From Streptomyces aidingensis (lineage in GTDB: Bacteria > Actinomycetota > Actinomycetes > Streptomycetales > Streptomycetaceae): a stretch of DNA of 64,000 bases. Shown here one piece after another: positions 1 through 7,115 of the stretch; positions within the stretch are counted from its first letter, which is position 1, and the number at the start of each line of letters is the position of its first letter. The stretch lies in the NCBI RefSeq assembly GCF_900112355.1, contig NZ_FOLM01000015.1, forward strand, positions 1 through 64,000, written 5' to 3'. Made by a program: the position numbers and the translations under genes. The notes beneath the pieces are model-generated. The model did not search any database. It was not told where the DNA came from and saw nothing but the letters and a program-made list of their open reading frames with translations.

Positions 1-448
1 CAGTTGGTGCGCTGGATACGCATGTCGATCTCCCGGATCTGACGGGCGAGGTCGTCGGTCTGCGCCCGCAGGTCCGCCACGGGCAGAGCGGCGAGCATCA
101 TCAGTTCGGACCGCATCTGCCGGCCGAAGCCGCGTTCCCCTTTCCCGGCGGCGGCGTCGGCGGCGGCCGTGAGAACGGAGTGGCGCAGCCGCAGGACGTC
201 CCGGCGGGCCAGCGCGTCGGTGAGCGTGCCGCCCTCGGCCAGCTCGACTGCGGCGTTGGTCCGGTTGATCCGGCGGATGAGCGACTCCAGCTGGTCGAGG
301 ACCTCGCCGGCTTCGCTCAGCAGCTGCGCGGCGTCTTCGGCGGGCGCTCACCCTCCTGGTAACGGGCGGCGCCCACGATGCGTGAGCGCAACTGCTCCAC
401 CCGCCGGGCCGCGTCCGCGCGCAGCGCCAGTGCTTCGGCCAGCTTCAC
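1..448 (-). pseudogene. DIP1984-family protein, frameshifted and cut by the window edge
   Basis: Read on the minus strand from a GTG at 448 behind a strong ribosome site (GGAGGAGGGG). The protein begins VKLAEALALRADAARRVEQL and continues in another frame from about 341 with EDAAQLLSEAGEVLDQLE and NRTNAAVELAEGGTLTDAL, ending RIQRTN at the left edge. This matches the roughly 150-aa helical DIP1984 (septicolysin-like) family, whose function is not established. In the starting frame a stop comes at about codon 44. One base appears to be missing near 338-346, in a GC-rich stretch, so this is either a pseudogene or a sequencing indel. The family match is from memory of conserved motifs. The last few residues lie outside the window. 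Confidence 0.7.
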
Positions 449-814
449 GATCCCCCTCCTCCAGCTCTACGACCTCCAGGATACGTATGGTCAGCCAGCA
501 GTCGGTGCCGGATGGGTGGAGGGCGTTGTCGCTTGCAGACATCCGGCCCTCACAGCGGGCCCGAAGGCGCCCTCAGACCGGCTGAAGCGCAGGTCGGTCA
601 GAACGGCGTCGTGCTGGTCCTAGTAGGTCCCCGATAACCCTCCCCGTTGCATCCGAAAGGCTGAGCGGGAGGGCAAGGGGCGGCCGAGGGGTGGCCGGAC
701 GTCTTTGGACGGCGCAGCACGAGTTGTTCGGGCCTGGACCGGGCGCGATGGCTGATCAGGGATAATGGGACTGGGCAGCATAGGGCGGCGTTGCGGGGCA
801 CAGGTGAGCTGGTG
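449..814. other. Intergenic stretch left of the first att site
   Basis: I see no convincing gene here. Short open frames lack ribosome sites and family motifs. The part next to 448 should carry the promoter of the DIP1984 gene. No tRNA 5' half precedes the tRNA 3' fragment that starts at 815. Confidence 0.5.
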
Positions 815-857
815 CTCGTAATGCGTAGGTCAAGGGTTCGATTCCCTTAGGCGGCTC
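815..857 (+). repeat. att site 1: 3' part of tRNA-Thr(CGT)
   Basis: A 43-bp segment covering the anticodon loop (CTCGTAA), anticodon stem 3' side, variable region, T arm (stem AAGGG/CCCTT around TTCGATT) and acceptor 3' strand ending GGCGGCTC. It is identical by eye to 14148-14190 and 32909-32951. The 5' half of the tRNA is absent upstream, so this is an attachment remnant and not a working tRNA. It lies 87 bp beyond the integrase stop, as expected for an integrase beside its own att site. Confidence 0.9.
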
Positions 858-889
858 ACGGAAAGCTGCTGGTCAGAGGACCAGAGGCA

Positions 890-920
890 ACTGCCCGTCC
901 GGATCACCCGGGCGGGCAGT
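890..920. terminator. Hairpin between att site and integrase
   Basis: An inverted repeat with arms ACTGCCCGTCCGG and CCGGGCGGGCAGT (one mismatch) and a 4-base loop. It sits just after the integrase stop codon and could end the int transcript. There is no long T run. Confidence 0.55.
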
Positions 921-943
921 ACACATTCCGTACACACCGCCCT

Positions 944-2146
944 TCAGGCGACCTTGGCGAGCGACTCTCGCACCTTGTCCAGCGCCGCTACGCGGCCGAC
1001 GTCCAGGGCGTCGGCGACCTCGTCGAGCCGGTCCGGCCACAAGTGACCGTACACGTTCAAGGTCATCGCCGCGTCCTTGTGGCCGAGCATGAGCTGCACC
1101 ACCTTGACGTCGGCGCCGGCCGCGATCGCCAGCGACGCCGCGGTGTGCCTCAGCTTGTGCGGGGTGACGCCGAGCCCGTCGAGCCCGGCCGCCTTCACGG
1201 CCTTGTTGAACACCCGGCTGCGGAAGTTGTTGTACCTCAGCGGGCCGCCCTCCGGCGCGGTGAACACCAGATCCTCGTGGCTGCGGCCCTCGGTCAGCGG
1301 GCGCAACTCCTCGGCGAACGACCGGGGGAGCGGCACGGAGCGCTTCTCGTGGTTCTTCACGGGCCCGAGTTCGAGCTTCCCCTTGACGTCGGTGTAGCCC
1401 TGCACGATGCGTATGCGGCGCGTGTCCAGGTTGAGCCTCCCGACCTTGATGGCCGACGCCTCGGACCACCGGATGCCGTAGTAGCCGAGCACCAGCAGCA
1501 GCAGCCGGTACTCGCCCGCGGCGTTCGCCAGGGCCTCCAGTTGCTCATGGGTGAGGTAGACGTGCTCGTCGTCGTCCTCGACACGCGGCAGATCGTGGTC
1601 GTGAGCGGGGATGGCGGCGATCCTGCCCGTCTTCACGGCGCGCTTCATCACCATGGCGAACACGTGGTAGATCTTCCTGATGCGCGCCGGCCCCAGCTTC
1701 CGCCCGGAGATCCCCGGCTTTTCGATCAGCTCGTCCACCCAGTCGGACACGTCCTCCCAGCGGATCGAACCGACCTGCCAGTCCCCCCACCGCGGGATCA
1801 CGTAGTTGTCGAGCAGCTCGCGGTAGTCGTGCTTCGTGGTCCGCCCCTGCTTCCGCAACGACGCGAACCACTCCTCGGCCACGACCCTCACAGCGGCCCT
1901 CGCCGACTGCGGGTCTCGGTAGCTGCCCTTGTCGAGTCTCGCCGTGATGGCATCCTTTTCGGCCTCGGCCTGCGGCAGCTTCGCGAACGTCTTCGCCTTC
2001 GGCCTCCCGCTGGGGTCGTACCACCGGACGCGCCAACGACCAGGCGGGTTGCGCCGGCTGCCGCCCTTCTTCGCGGCCTTCCACGCCGCCACGGCCGCCC
2101 GGTAATCGGTGTGCGCCGAGCGGTCCTCGATCCAGACCTTAGCCAC
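944..2146 (-). CDS. int: Tyrosine site-specific integrase of element 1
   Basis: A 400-aa tyrosine recombinase that should insert and excise element 1 at the adjacent tRNA-Thr att site. The N-terminal half carries an arm/core-binding region (GRWRVRWYDPSG, WFASLRKQGRTTKHDYRELL). The catalytic half shows Arg226 in GIRWSEA, His330 and Arg333 in HKLRH, the LGHKD motif and nucleophile Tyr366 in NVYGHL, so it looks intact. I chose GTG 2146 because it overlaps the stop of the XRE gene (GTGGCTAA), indicating coupled translation. A longer frame starting upstream lies inside that gene. Length and layout fit integrases of actinobacterial integrative elements. Confidence 0.92.
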   Translation of the reverse strand: MAKVWIEDRSAHTDYRAAVAAWKAAKKGGSRRNPPGRWRVRWYDPSGRPKAKTFAKLPQAEAEKDAITARLDKGSYRDPQSARAAVRVVAEEWFASLRKQGRTTKHDYRELLDNYVIPRWGDWQVGSIRWEDVSDWVDELIEKPGISGRKLGPARIRKIYHVFAMVMKRAVKTGRIAAIPAHDHDLPRVEDDDEHVYLTHEQLEALANAAGEYRLLLLVLGYYGIRWSEASAIKVGRLNLDTRRIRIVQGYTDVKGKLELGPVKNHEKRSVPLPRSFAEELRPLTEGRSHEDLVFTAPEGGPLRYNNFRSRVFNKAVKAAGLDGLGVTPHKLRHTAASLAIAAGADVKVVQLMLGHKDAAMTLNVYGHLWPDRLDEVADALDVGRVAALDKVRESLAKVA

Positions 2147-2702
2147 TGTCCTCGCCCCGTCTCTTGTTTCCCGGCCGCGTGACAACGGACTCCCCCCAGC
2201 GCTCACCGTCGTAGTTCATCTCGACGTGGAACGGCGCGAAGCCCTCGCGGATCTCCAGGAGCCGCTCGACCTCGTTGATCGTGAGGGGTGACATGTACGG
2301 CCGGTTGGAGTCGAGCCACTGCGTGCGTTCCGCCGCGGTGCTGCCCCCGCTCTTCGGGAGAGCCTGTTCTCCGTGGGCCCACCGCCACGCCCGCTCCCAC
2401 GGCACCGTCAGCTCTTCGGCGAGCTGGACCTGCTCTGTCCTTCCGGCCGGGAGCATGAGGGACACCGGTGACACGTCCAGCACGGCGGCGAAGGCGACCA
2501 GCTCGTCCACCGTGATCCGGCGGCTCTGCTTCTCGATCTTGGTGACCGTCGATGCGGTCATCTCTACTCCGAGCTGACGCACCCCCTCGGCTAGCCGCTC
2601 CGTCGTCAGACGTCGGGCGTTGCGCATGTGCGCCAGGTTTTCGCCAACTTGCTTGCCGATGGGGCCAGTTCCACTGTGCTTGCGCTTCCTGGTTTCATCC
2701 AC
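2139..2702 (-). CDS. XRE-family HTH regulator
   Basis: A 187-aa regulator with an N-terminal helix-turn-helix: GENLAHMRNARRLTTERLAE, then TASTVTKIEKQSRRITVDEL. The C-terminal part (WRWAHGEQALP, INEVERLLEIREGF) is unassigned. GTG 2702 is preferred over ATG 2750 because GGGAGG lies just before it. The gene overlaps int by 8 bases and is divergent from the excisionase gene, so it probably acts as the repressor that keeps element 1 integrated, binding in the 2703-2788 gap. That role is inferred from position. Confidence 0.8.
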   Translation of the reverse strand: MDETRKRKHSGTGPIGKQVGENLAHMRNARRLTTERLAEGVRQLGVEMTASTVTKIEKQSRRITVDELVAFAAVLDVSPVSLMLPAGRTEQVQLAEELTVPWERAWRWAHGEQALPKSGGSTAAERTQWLDSNRPYMSPLTINEVERLLEIREGFAPFHVEMNYDGERWGESVVTRPGNKRRGEDSG

Positions 2703-2788
2703 GCAAGCAGTCTCCCTCCCACGGTTGCAGGTGTCAAGCGATGGTGCCATACTTCCGGAGACGCTGAGTAGCTATTTAGGAGAACTAC

Positions 2789-2989
2789 ATGCTTAGCAAG
2801 AAGAATTTGATGTCGCCGTCCGAGGTGAGCCAGATGCTCGGCATCCCCGAAGCGACTTTGTACCAGTGGACGTACAGGGGGGTCGGCCCGCGGTCGTTCC
2901 GGGTGGGGCGCCACCGCCGATACCGCATCGAGGACGTGGAGGAGTGGCTGGAGGCGCGGGCGAGGGGTGGTGATCATGGTGCGGCATGA
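2789..2989 (+). CDS. xis: Excisionase-like small HTH protein
   Basis: A 66-aa protein with a MerR/Xis-type winged helix: MSPSEVSQMLGIPEATLYQW, then VGRHRRYRIEDVEEWLEA. AGGAG lies 8 bases before the ATG. Proteins of this kind act with the integrase to direct excision. It opens the rightward early operon of element 1 and its end overlaps the prim-pol gene. A helix-turn-helix activator of replication genes is the alternative. Confidence 0.8.
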   Translation: MLSKKNLMSPSEVSQMLGIPEATLYQWTYRGVGPRSFRVGRHRRYRIEDVEEWLEARARGGDHGAA

Positions 2990-3767
2990 CAGCGCCGGAG
3001 CCGCCACCCCCGGGCAGGGTAACGGCTCCTTGGTGATCAACACTCCGGCAGCGGTATCGACCACCATCAATATACCTGGCGCCCTGCTCGCAGCCGACGA
3101 CGTGACGGGGTCGCCGTTCGCCTGCGGGGCGCCGATCCTGGCCGCCGCCGGCCTCTACGTGTTCCCCTTCAAGCTCATCCGCGGCCGGAAACAGCCCCTC
3201 GTGGGCTGGGGTAACGAGGCCACCACCGACCAGGCGACCATCAACCGGTGGGGCCGCCGCTGGCCCGACGCCTGGGTGGGGGTCGCGTGCAAGCCCTCGG
3301 GGCTGCTGGTCGTCGACCTCGATGTGAAGCATCCGCCCGTCAGCGGCCCGGACAACTGGGCCGAGCTGACCCTGGCCTCGGGAGATCCGCAGGCCGCGCC
3401 CGCGTGCCTATACGACAGGACCACGCTGATCCGCACCGGCAGCGGCGGGCTGCACCTGTGGTTCGTCGACCCCTGGGATACCCCCGGGCGGGATGCCATG
3501 CTGCCGGGCATCGACGTGAAGGCGTCCTCCGCCGAGCCGCACAAGAAGGGCGGCTTCGTCGCGGCACCCCCGACGCCGGGCTACCACGTCCTCGGCCTCA
3601 AGCCGCCGATGCTCGCCCCCGGCTGGCTCGCGCTGATCTTGACCCACGACGACAAGCCACACCGGGAGCGCCGCGAACCCGTCTCCACCGCGAACCACAC
3701 GGTGACGGAGGACGTTCGGGAGCGCCTCGCGGCGGCCCTCCGCAGCAAGAGGGGAGGTGCGTCATGA
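2976..3767 (+). CDS. Bifunctional DNA primase/polymerase (prim-pol)
   Basis: A 263-aa replication protein with a prim-pol domain. Visible family motifs are the N-terminal APILAAAGLYVFPFKLI with GRKQPLVGWGNEAT, acidic metal-binding LLVVDLDVKH, RTGSGGLHLWF, and GIDVKASSAEPHKKGGFVAA. It should prime and copy the excised circular form. ATG 2976 follows GAGGGG; GTG 2967 in the same frame is possible. The first 45 residues, rich in Ala/Gly/Thr, look like a linker. The stop overlaps the next start (ATGA), so it is coupled to the ATPase gene. Confidence 0.88.
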   Translation: MVRHDSAGAATPGQGNGSLVINTPAAVSTTINIPGALLAADDVTGSPFACGAPILAAAGLYVFPFKLIRGRKQPLVGWGNEATTDQATINRWGRRWPDAWVGVACKPSGLLVVDLDVKHPPVSGPDNWAELTLASGDPQAAPACLYDRTTLIRTGSGGLHLWFVDPWDTPGRDAMLPGIDVKASSAEPHKKGGFVAAPPTPGYHVLGLKPPMLAPGWLALILTHDDKPHRERREPVSTANHTVTEDVRERLAAALRSKRGGAS

Positions 3768-4663
3768 GCACCTCCTTCGCCCAGCCCGACAACTCGGAGC
3801 TCCACGCCGACCGCCTCATCGCTTACGTCGAGGAAGCCGTTGCCCGGGAGGCCGCCACGGTCCGGGACTGTCCCGACGACGGGAGCGGACACACGATCCT
3901 CAACACGGCGACGTTCAAGCTGGCGACGCTGGGTGCTGCCGTCTCGCAGCTCGACCCCGGTCTTCTGCCCGCTGACCGTGTGCGCCACGTCATGATCGAC
4001 GCCATCTCCCGGTGGAGTTACACACGGGATGGCACCGAGGCGGACCAGCACGACGCCATCGACAACGCCATCAACGACGGGTGGGCCCAGCCGCGAGACC
4101 TCAACGCACTCATCACCACGGTGACGGCGGACCATGCCGCCGAGGTGACGCCGACGAGTTCGGCGCCGCCGCCGTCGCTGCGGGAGAGCACCACGACGGA
4201 GCTCAATCGCGAGGCGGCGGGTGTCCAGGACGCCCCCGAGTTGACGCCGGCCGCACCGGTCGATGGCGCCGCCCTGCTCGACGAGGTGGAGGCGTTCCAC
4301 CGCCGGTTCAACGCCTTCCCCTCCGAGCACGCGTATGTGGCTGTGACTCTGTGGGACGCGCACACCCGCCTGCTCGACTGCTTCGACTCCGCGCCGCGGC
4401 TGGCCTTTCTCTCGCCCGAGCCTGGCAGCGGCAAGACCCGCGCGTTGGAGGTGATCGAGTCGCTGGTGCCGACCCCCATGAGGACGGAGAACTGCACCCC
4501 CGCCGCGCTCTTCCGTGCCGTCTCCGACCTCGATTCTCGGCCCACCCTGCTGTTCGACGAGATCGACGCCGTGTTCGGCCCCAAGGCCCAGGACGACGAG
4601 GAACTCCGCGGCTTGATCAACGCCGGGAGGACGACACCTCGCTCCCCACCCCGGCATGAGTAG
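3764..4663 (+). CDS. Replication ATPase/helicase, C-terminally truncated
   Basis: A 299-aa product from ATG 3764, which overlaps the prim-pol stop. Residues 1-170 are a variable N-terminal region. From about residue 180 it follows the DUF3631 ATPase pattern: EVEAFHRRFNAFPSEHAYVA, Walker A PEPGSGKTRALEV, Walker B LLFDEIDAVFG and the DDEELRGLINAG motif. Full-length relatives continue for several hundred residues. Here homology stops at LINAG, followed by RTTPRSPPRHE and TAG. The sensor motif and C-terminus are missing, so replication by this element may be impaired. It could be a natural deletion. Confidence 0.75.
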   Translation: MSTSFAQPDNSELHADRLIAYVEEAVAREAATVRDCPDDGSGHTILNTATFKLATLGAAVSQLDPGLLPADRVRHVMIDAISRWSYTRDGTEADQHDAIDNAINDGWAQPRDLNALITTVTADHAAEVTPTSSAPPPSLRESTTTELNREAAGVQDAPELTPAAPVDGAALLDEVEAFHRRFNAFPSEHAYVAVTLWDAHTRLLDCFDSAPRLAFLSPEPGSGKTRALEVIESLVPTPMRTENCTPAALFRAVSDLDSRPTLLFDEIDAVFGPKAQDDEELRGLINAGRTTPRSPPRHE

Positions 4664-4673
4664 GGGGGTGGGG
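4644..4673. terminator. Perfect 9-bp inverted repeat at the end of the rep gene
   Basis: Arms CCCCACCCC and GGGGTGGGG flank a 12-base loop that contains the stop codon of the truncated ATPase gene. It could terminate the operon, or mark the deletion joint that cut the gene. Confidence 0.45.
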
Positions 4674-4769
4674 TACCGCCGTAGGAAGTCAAAGGCTTAA
4701 CGACCCCGCAGTCAGAACATTTCTCTCCCCGGTGAATTTTTCTGGGGAGATGATCTTGGAGGGATACAG

Positions 4770-5270
4770 ATGAGGCTTACGTGTGCGGATTGTGGCGCGC
4801 CGTTCGTGCAGTTGCGGGGGAGGCCCGCGAAACGGTGTCCCCGCCACCGGCGGGCGCGGTACGGGGCGGAGCACCGCCGGCTGGTCGCGGAGACGCGGGA
4901 GGCGGCGTACGGCACGCCCTGCGTTCGCTGCGGCGGCATCATGCTGCTCGGCGACCAGCTCGACCTCGACCATGATGACGACGGTGACGGCTATCTCGGC
5001 TGGGCTCATGCGTCGTGTAACCGCTCCGCCGGAGCCACCAAGGGCAACCGTGCCAGGGCTGCGGCCTACCAGGCGGCGCGGTGGCTCTCGGTGGCGAGGC
5101 CCGGCAGGGAAGTGGTCCGTCCGCTGGGCCTCGACTCGTCGGCCTGGTCGGACGCCGATCTGCTGAAGCGCCCGCCGATCCCCGATGACCTGCTCGGCCC
5201 TGAGCGGCGGGGCTACCTCGTGTGGTCGGAAGCCATGGGCTGCTGGTCGGTCTGCTCGCGGATCTGGTGA
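4770..5270 (+). CDS. HNH-endonuclease-like zinc-binding protein
   Basis: A 166-aa protein with two Cys pairs at the start (CADCGAPF, then CVRCGG) and an HNH-like core: GDQLDLDHDDDGDGYLGWAH followed by ASCNRSAGA. Such proteins are common in the early region of actinobacterial integrative elements and phages, where they act as nicking or packaging-linked nucleases. GGAGGG lies just before the ATG. The C-terminal 80 residues (RWLSVARPGREVVRP, DDLLGPERRGYLVWSEAMG) are unassigned. Nuclease activity is inferred from the core motif. Confidence 0.7.
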   Translation: MRLTCADCGAPFVQLRGRPAKRCPRHRRARYGAEHRRLVAETREAAYGTPCVRCGGIMLLGDQLDLDHDDDGDGYLGWAHASCNRSAGATKGNRARAAAYQAARWLSVARPGREVVRPLGLDSSAWSDADLLKRPPIPDDLLGPERRGYLVWSEAMGCWSVCSRIW

Positions 5271-5396
5271 TCCTGGGGACGAAGAAGCGGGTGGCCCGTG
5301 CGGCACGCTGCCCGCGAGGATATCGCCCCACCTGTAGCCGCACATAGCGAATCCCGGGCGCCGAGAGGGCGGCCCGGGGTTCGGGTGTCTGAGGGC

Positions 5397-5634
5397 TCAG
5401 TCCTTGAGGTCCCCCACGAATGCCCGCCAGGCGTCGGCAGACACGACCAGGGCGGGGCCGGGGGTGCTTGGAGCCGCGGACGGGGACGACGCCGGGGAAG
5501 TCGTCAGTGACCTCGACGCAGTTCCCGTTGGCCTGACTCCTGCAGCGCTTGCGCCACTTGGCACGGGCGAGGTCGCGGTCCGCGCCACTGCAGGCGCGGA
5601 ACCTGTGAGGTGCGCCCAGGGTGCTTTTGATCAA
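5397..5634 (-). pseudogene. DUF397 protein, frameshifted
   Basis: DUF397 proteins are short Streptomyces proteins, usually paired with XRE regulators. Here the first half reads AKWRKRCRSQANGNCVEV and DDFPGVVPVRGSKHP in one frame. The end reads PGPALVVSADAWRAFVGDLK in the next frame. The shift falls in the run CACCCCCGGCCCC near 5460-5472, consistent with one inserted or deleted C. No XRE partner is seen beside it. The 5' end is uncertain: the open frame reaches 5634, but family members usually start a few residues before the WRKS-like motif. Confidence 0.7.
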
Positions 5635-5635
5635 C

Positions 5636-5665
5636 TTGCTACTCGATCTGGTGATCTTTCATAAT
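5636..5665 (+). promoter_or_regulatory. Candidate promoter for the pseudokinase operon
   Basis: TTGCTA and CATAAT are spaced by 18 bases in an unusually AT-rich stretch, about 110 bases before the first gene of the three-gene cassette. TGATC and GATCA copies around it could form an operator. The call is by consensus only. Confidence 0.35.
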
Positions 5666-5777
5666 GTGAGACTTGATCACTGCCTCACCTCAACTCTGTT
5701 GATTAACTGGCTCCCTTGAATGTTTAGGGCGTTTGGGTGGGCCATCCTCGACATGCCGAACATGACAGGAGACGAGC

Positions 5778-7115
5778 GTGCGACTCGTGCCAGGGGATGT
5801 CTTATTGGGAGGGCGGTACGAGATCCTCCAGCCGCTGGACTCGTTCTCGGACGAGGGGAGGCTCTGGACCGCCAACGACACCGACGAGTACGTGAAGCCG
5901 TACCTGATGAAGACCTGGCACTTTTCGGAGAGCGGGCCGGATCAGGTGCAACGAGCGCTGTGGGACACCGAGTTGCGCTCCCTGTACCAGGTGAGGAGCA
6001 CGCCCGGCTCGGAGCGCTCGCTGCTCCAGCTCCACAACGTGGGCATCGACCTTGAGCACCACTGTTTCGTGATGGTCTTCGAGACGGACGGCCATCGGAC
6101 GCTGGCCTCCTTGCTCGCCGACCGTCCGGGCTGTTCCTGGCTCTCCGGCCGTGATTCCGACCGCCAGTCGATCTGGAAGATGCTCGACCGGCTGGCATCC
6201 GGTCTGGACCTGCTTCACCGGCAACATGTAGTGCACCGCTGCGTGTCGCCGGAGACGGTGTTCCTGGACCCGGAGGCGGGTCCCGAGTCGGCGCGGCTCG
6301 GTGGGTTCGAATGGAGCGTCCGGCTGGGGCGTCCGCCAGCGGCAGCACGCACCCGGCGAGGCTGGGAGACACCGCCGGAGTGGGCTTCCGGCCGCCAGGC
6401 CTTCGGTCCCGACGCCGATTGGTTCGCCTTCGGCATGCTGGTGGCACGGTGCATGCTGGACATCGAGCACATAGGCTCCACCGTGGATCCGGTGGAGCGC
6501 CACCGGCTCGTCCGGGACCAACTGGGCCGGGGCGTGGGAGGTGCGAGGCGAAAGCGCGAGATCCAATCGGCCCGCGGCGGGAAGCTGACGCCCCTCGAAC
6601 AGGAGGTTATCGGCCGGCTGATCGCTGAGGAGCCGACCGAGCGGCTGCGGCGCGGTGACGAGGTCCAGGCGCTCATCCGGGAGGTCATCGACTCGCTCGA
6701 GGAGCCACTCGAGAGCGCTGATGCCAATCAACGGCACTTCGTCGTGGTCAACGCTAAGAATCAGCGCCTGGTTGACGCGCTGGAAGCACAGGGCCTCCGG
6801 GCCGCGCTCGGGCTGCAGCCCGGTGACGCCTTCAGTTCGATGGATGGGGACCACGTCACCAAGCTGATCGGATTTCTGCACGACGACTTCTCCGATGGCG
6901 GCGTACTTTCCCCGGGATTGACCGTTGGAACAATGGTGCTTTCAGGCCGGACTCTGCACCTCGAGCTCGCCAAGCACGACGATGGAAAGATCAAGAGCTG
7001 GCAGAAGGCCTTCTGTCAGAGCGTTCGCGATGACTTCGAGATCGATCCGCGGCGGAGCAGGGAGATAGCTGCCGGGGAACTGGCCTTCATCACTACAAAG
7101 CGTCGGCAGGTTTAG
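5778..7115 (+). CDS. Pseudokinase-like protein, first gene of a three-gene cassette
   Basis: A 445-aa protein with a Ser/Thr kinase fold in residues 10-250: GGRYEILQPLD, the ATP-site Lys45 in YLMKTW, an alphaC-type Glu in DTELRSLYQ, and the catalytic-loop equivalent VVHRCVSPETVFLD. HRD has become HRC (153-155), the usual Asn after it is Thr, and the DFG region reads GGFEWS. The catalytic Asp and both metal-binding residues are therefore missing, which predicts a pseudokinase. A C-terminal domain of about 130 residues (FVVVNAKNQRLVDALEAQGL) is unassigned. GTG 5778 follows AGGAG by six bases. The stop directly abuts the helicase start, so it probably regulates or senses for the two following proteins. 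Confidence 0.7.
   Translation: MRLVPGDVLLGGRYEILQPLDSFSDEGRLWTANDTDEYVKPYLMKTWHFSESGPDQVQRALWDTELRSLYQVRSTPGSERSLLQLHNVGIDLEHHCFVMVFETDGHRTLASLLADRPGCSWLSGRDSDRQSIWKMLDRLASGLDLLHRQHVVHRCVSPETVFLDPEAGPESARLGGFEWSVRLGRPPAAARTRRGWETPPEWASGRQAFGPDADWFAFGMLVARCMLDIEHIGSTVDPVERHRLVRDQLGRGVGGARRKREIQSARGGKLTPLEQEVIGRLIAEEPTERLRRGDEVQALIREVIDSLEEPLESADANQRHFVVVNAKNQRLVDALEAQGLRAALGLQPGDAFSSMDGDHVTKLIGFLHDDFSDGGVLSPGLTVGTMVLSGRTLHLELAKHDDGKIKSWQKAFCQSVRDDFEIDPRRSREIAAGELAFITTKRRQV

Noticed and set aside
815-857. Intact tRNA-Thr gene
   Set aside because: None of the three copies has the 5' half (acceptor 5' strand, D arm), so none is a working tRNA.
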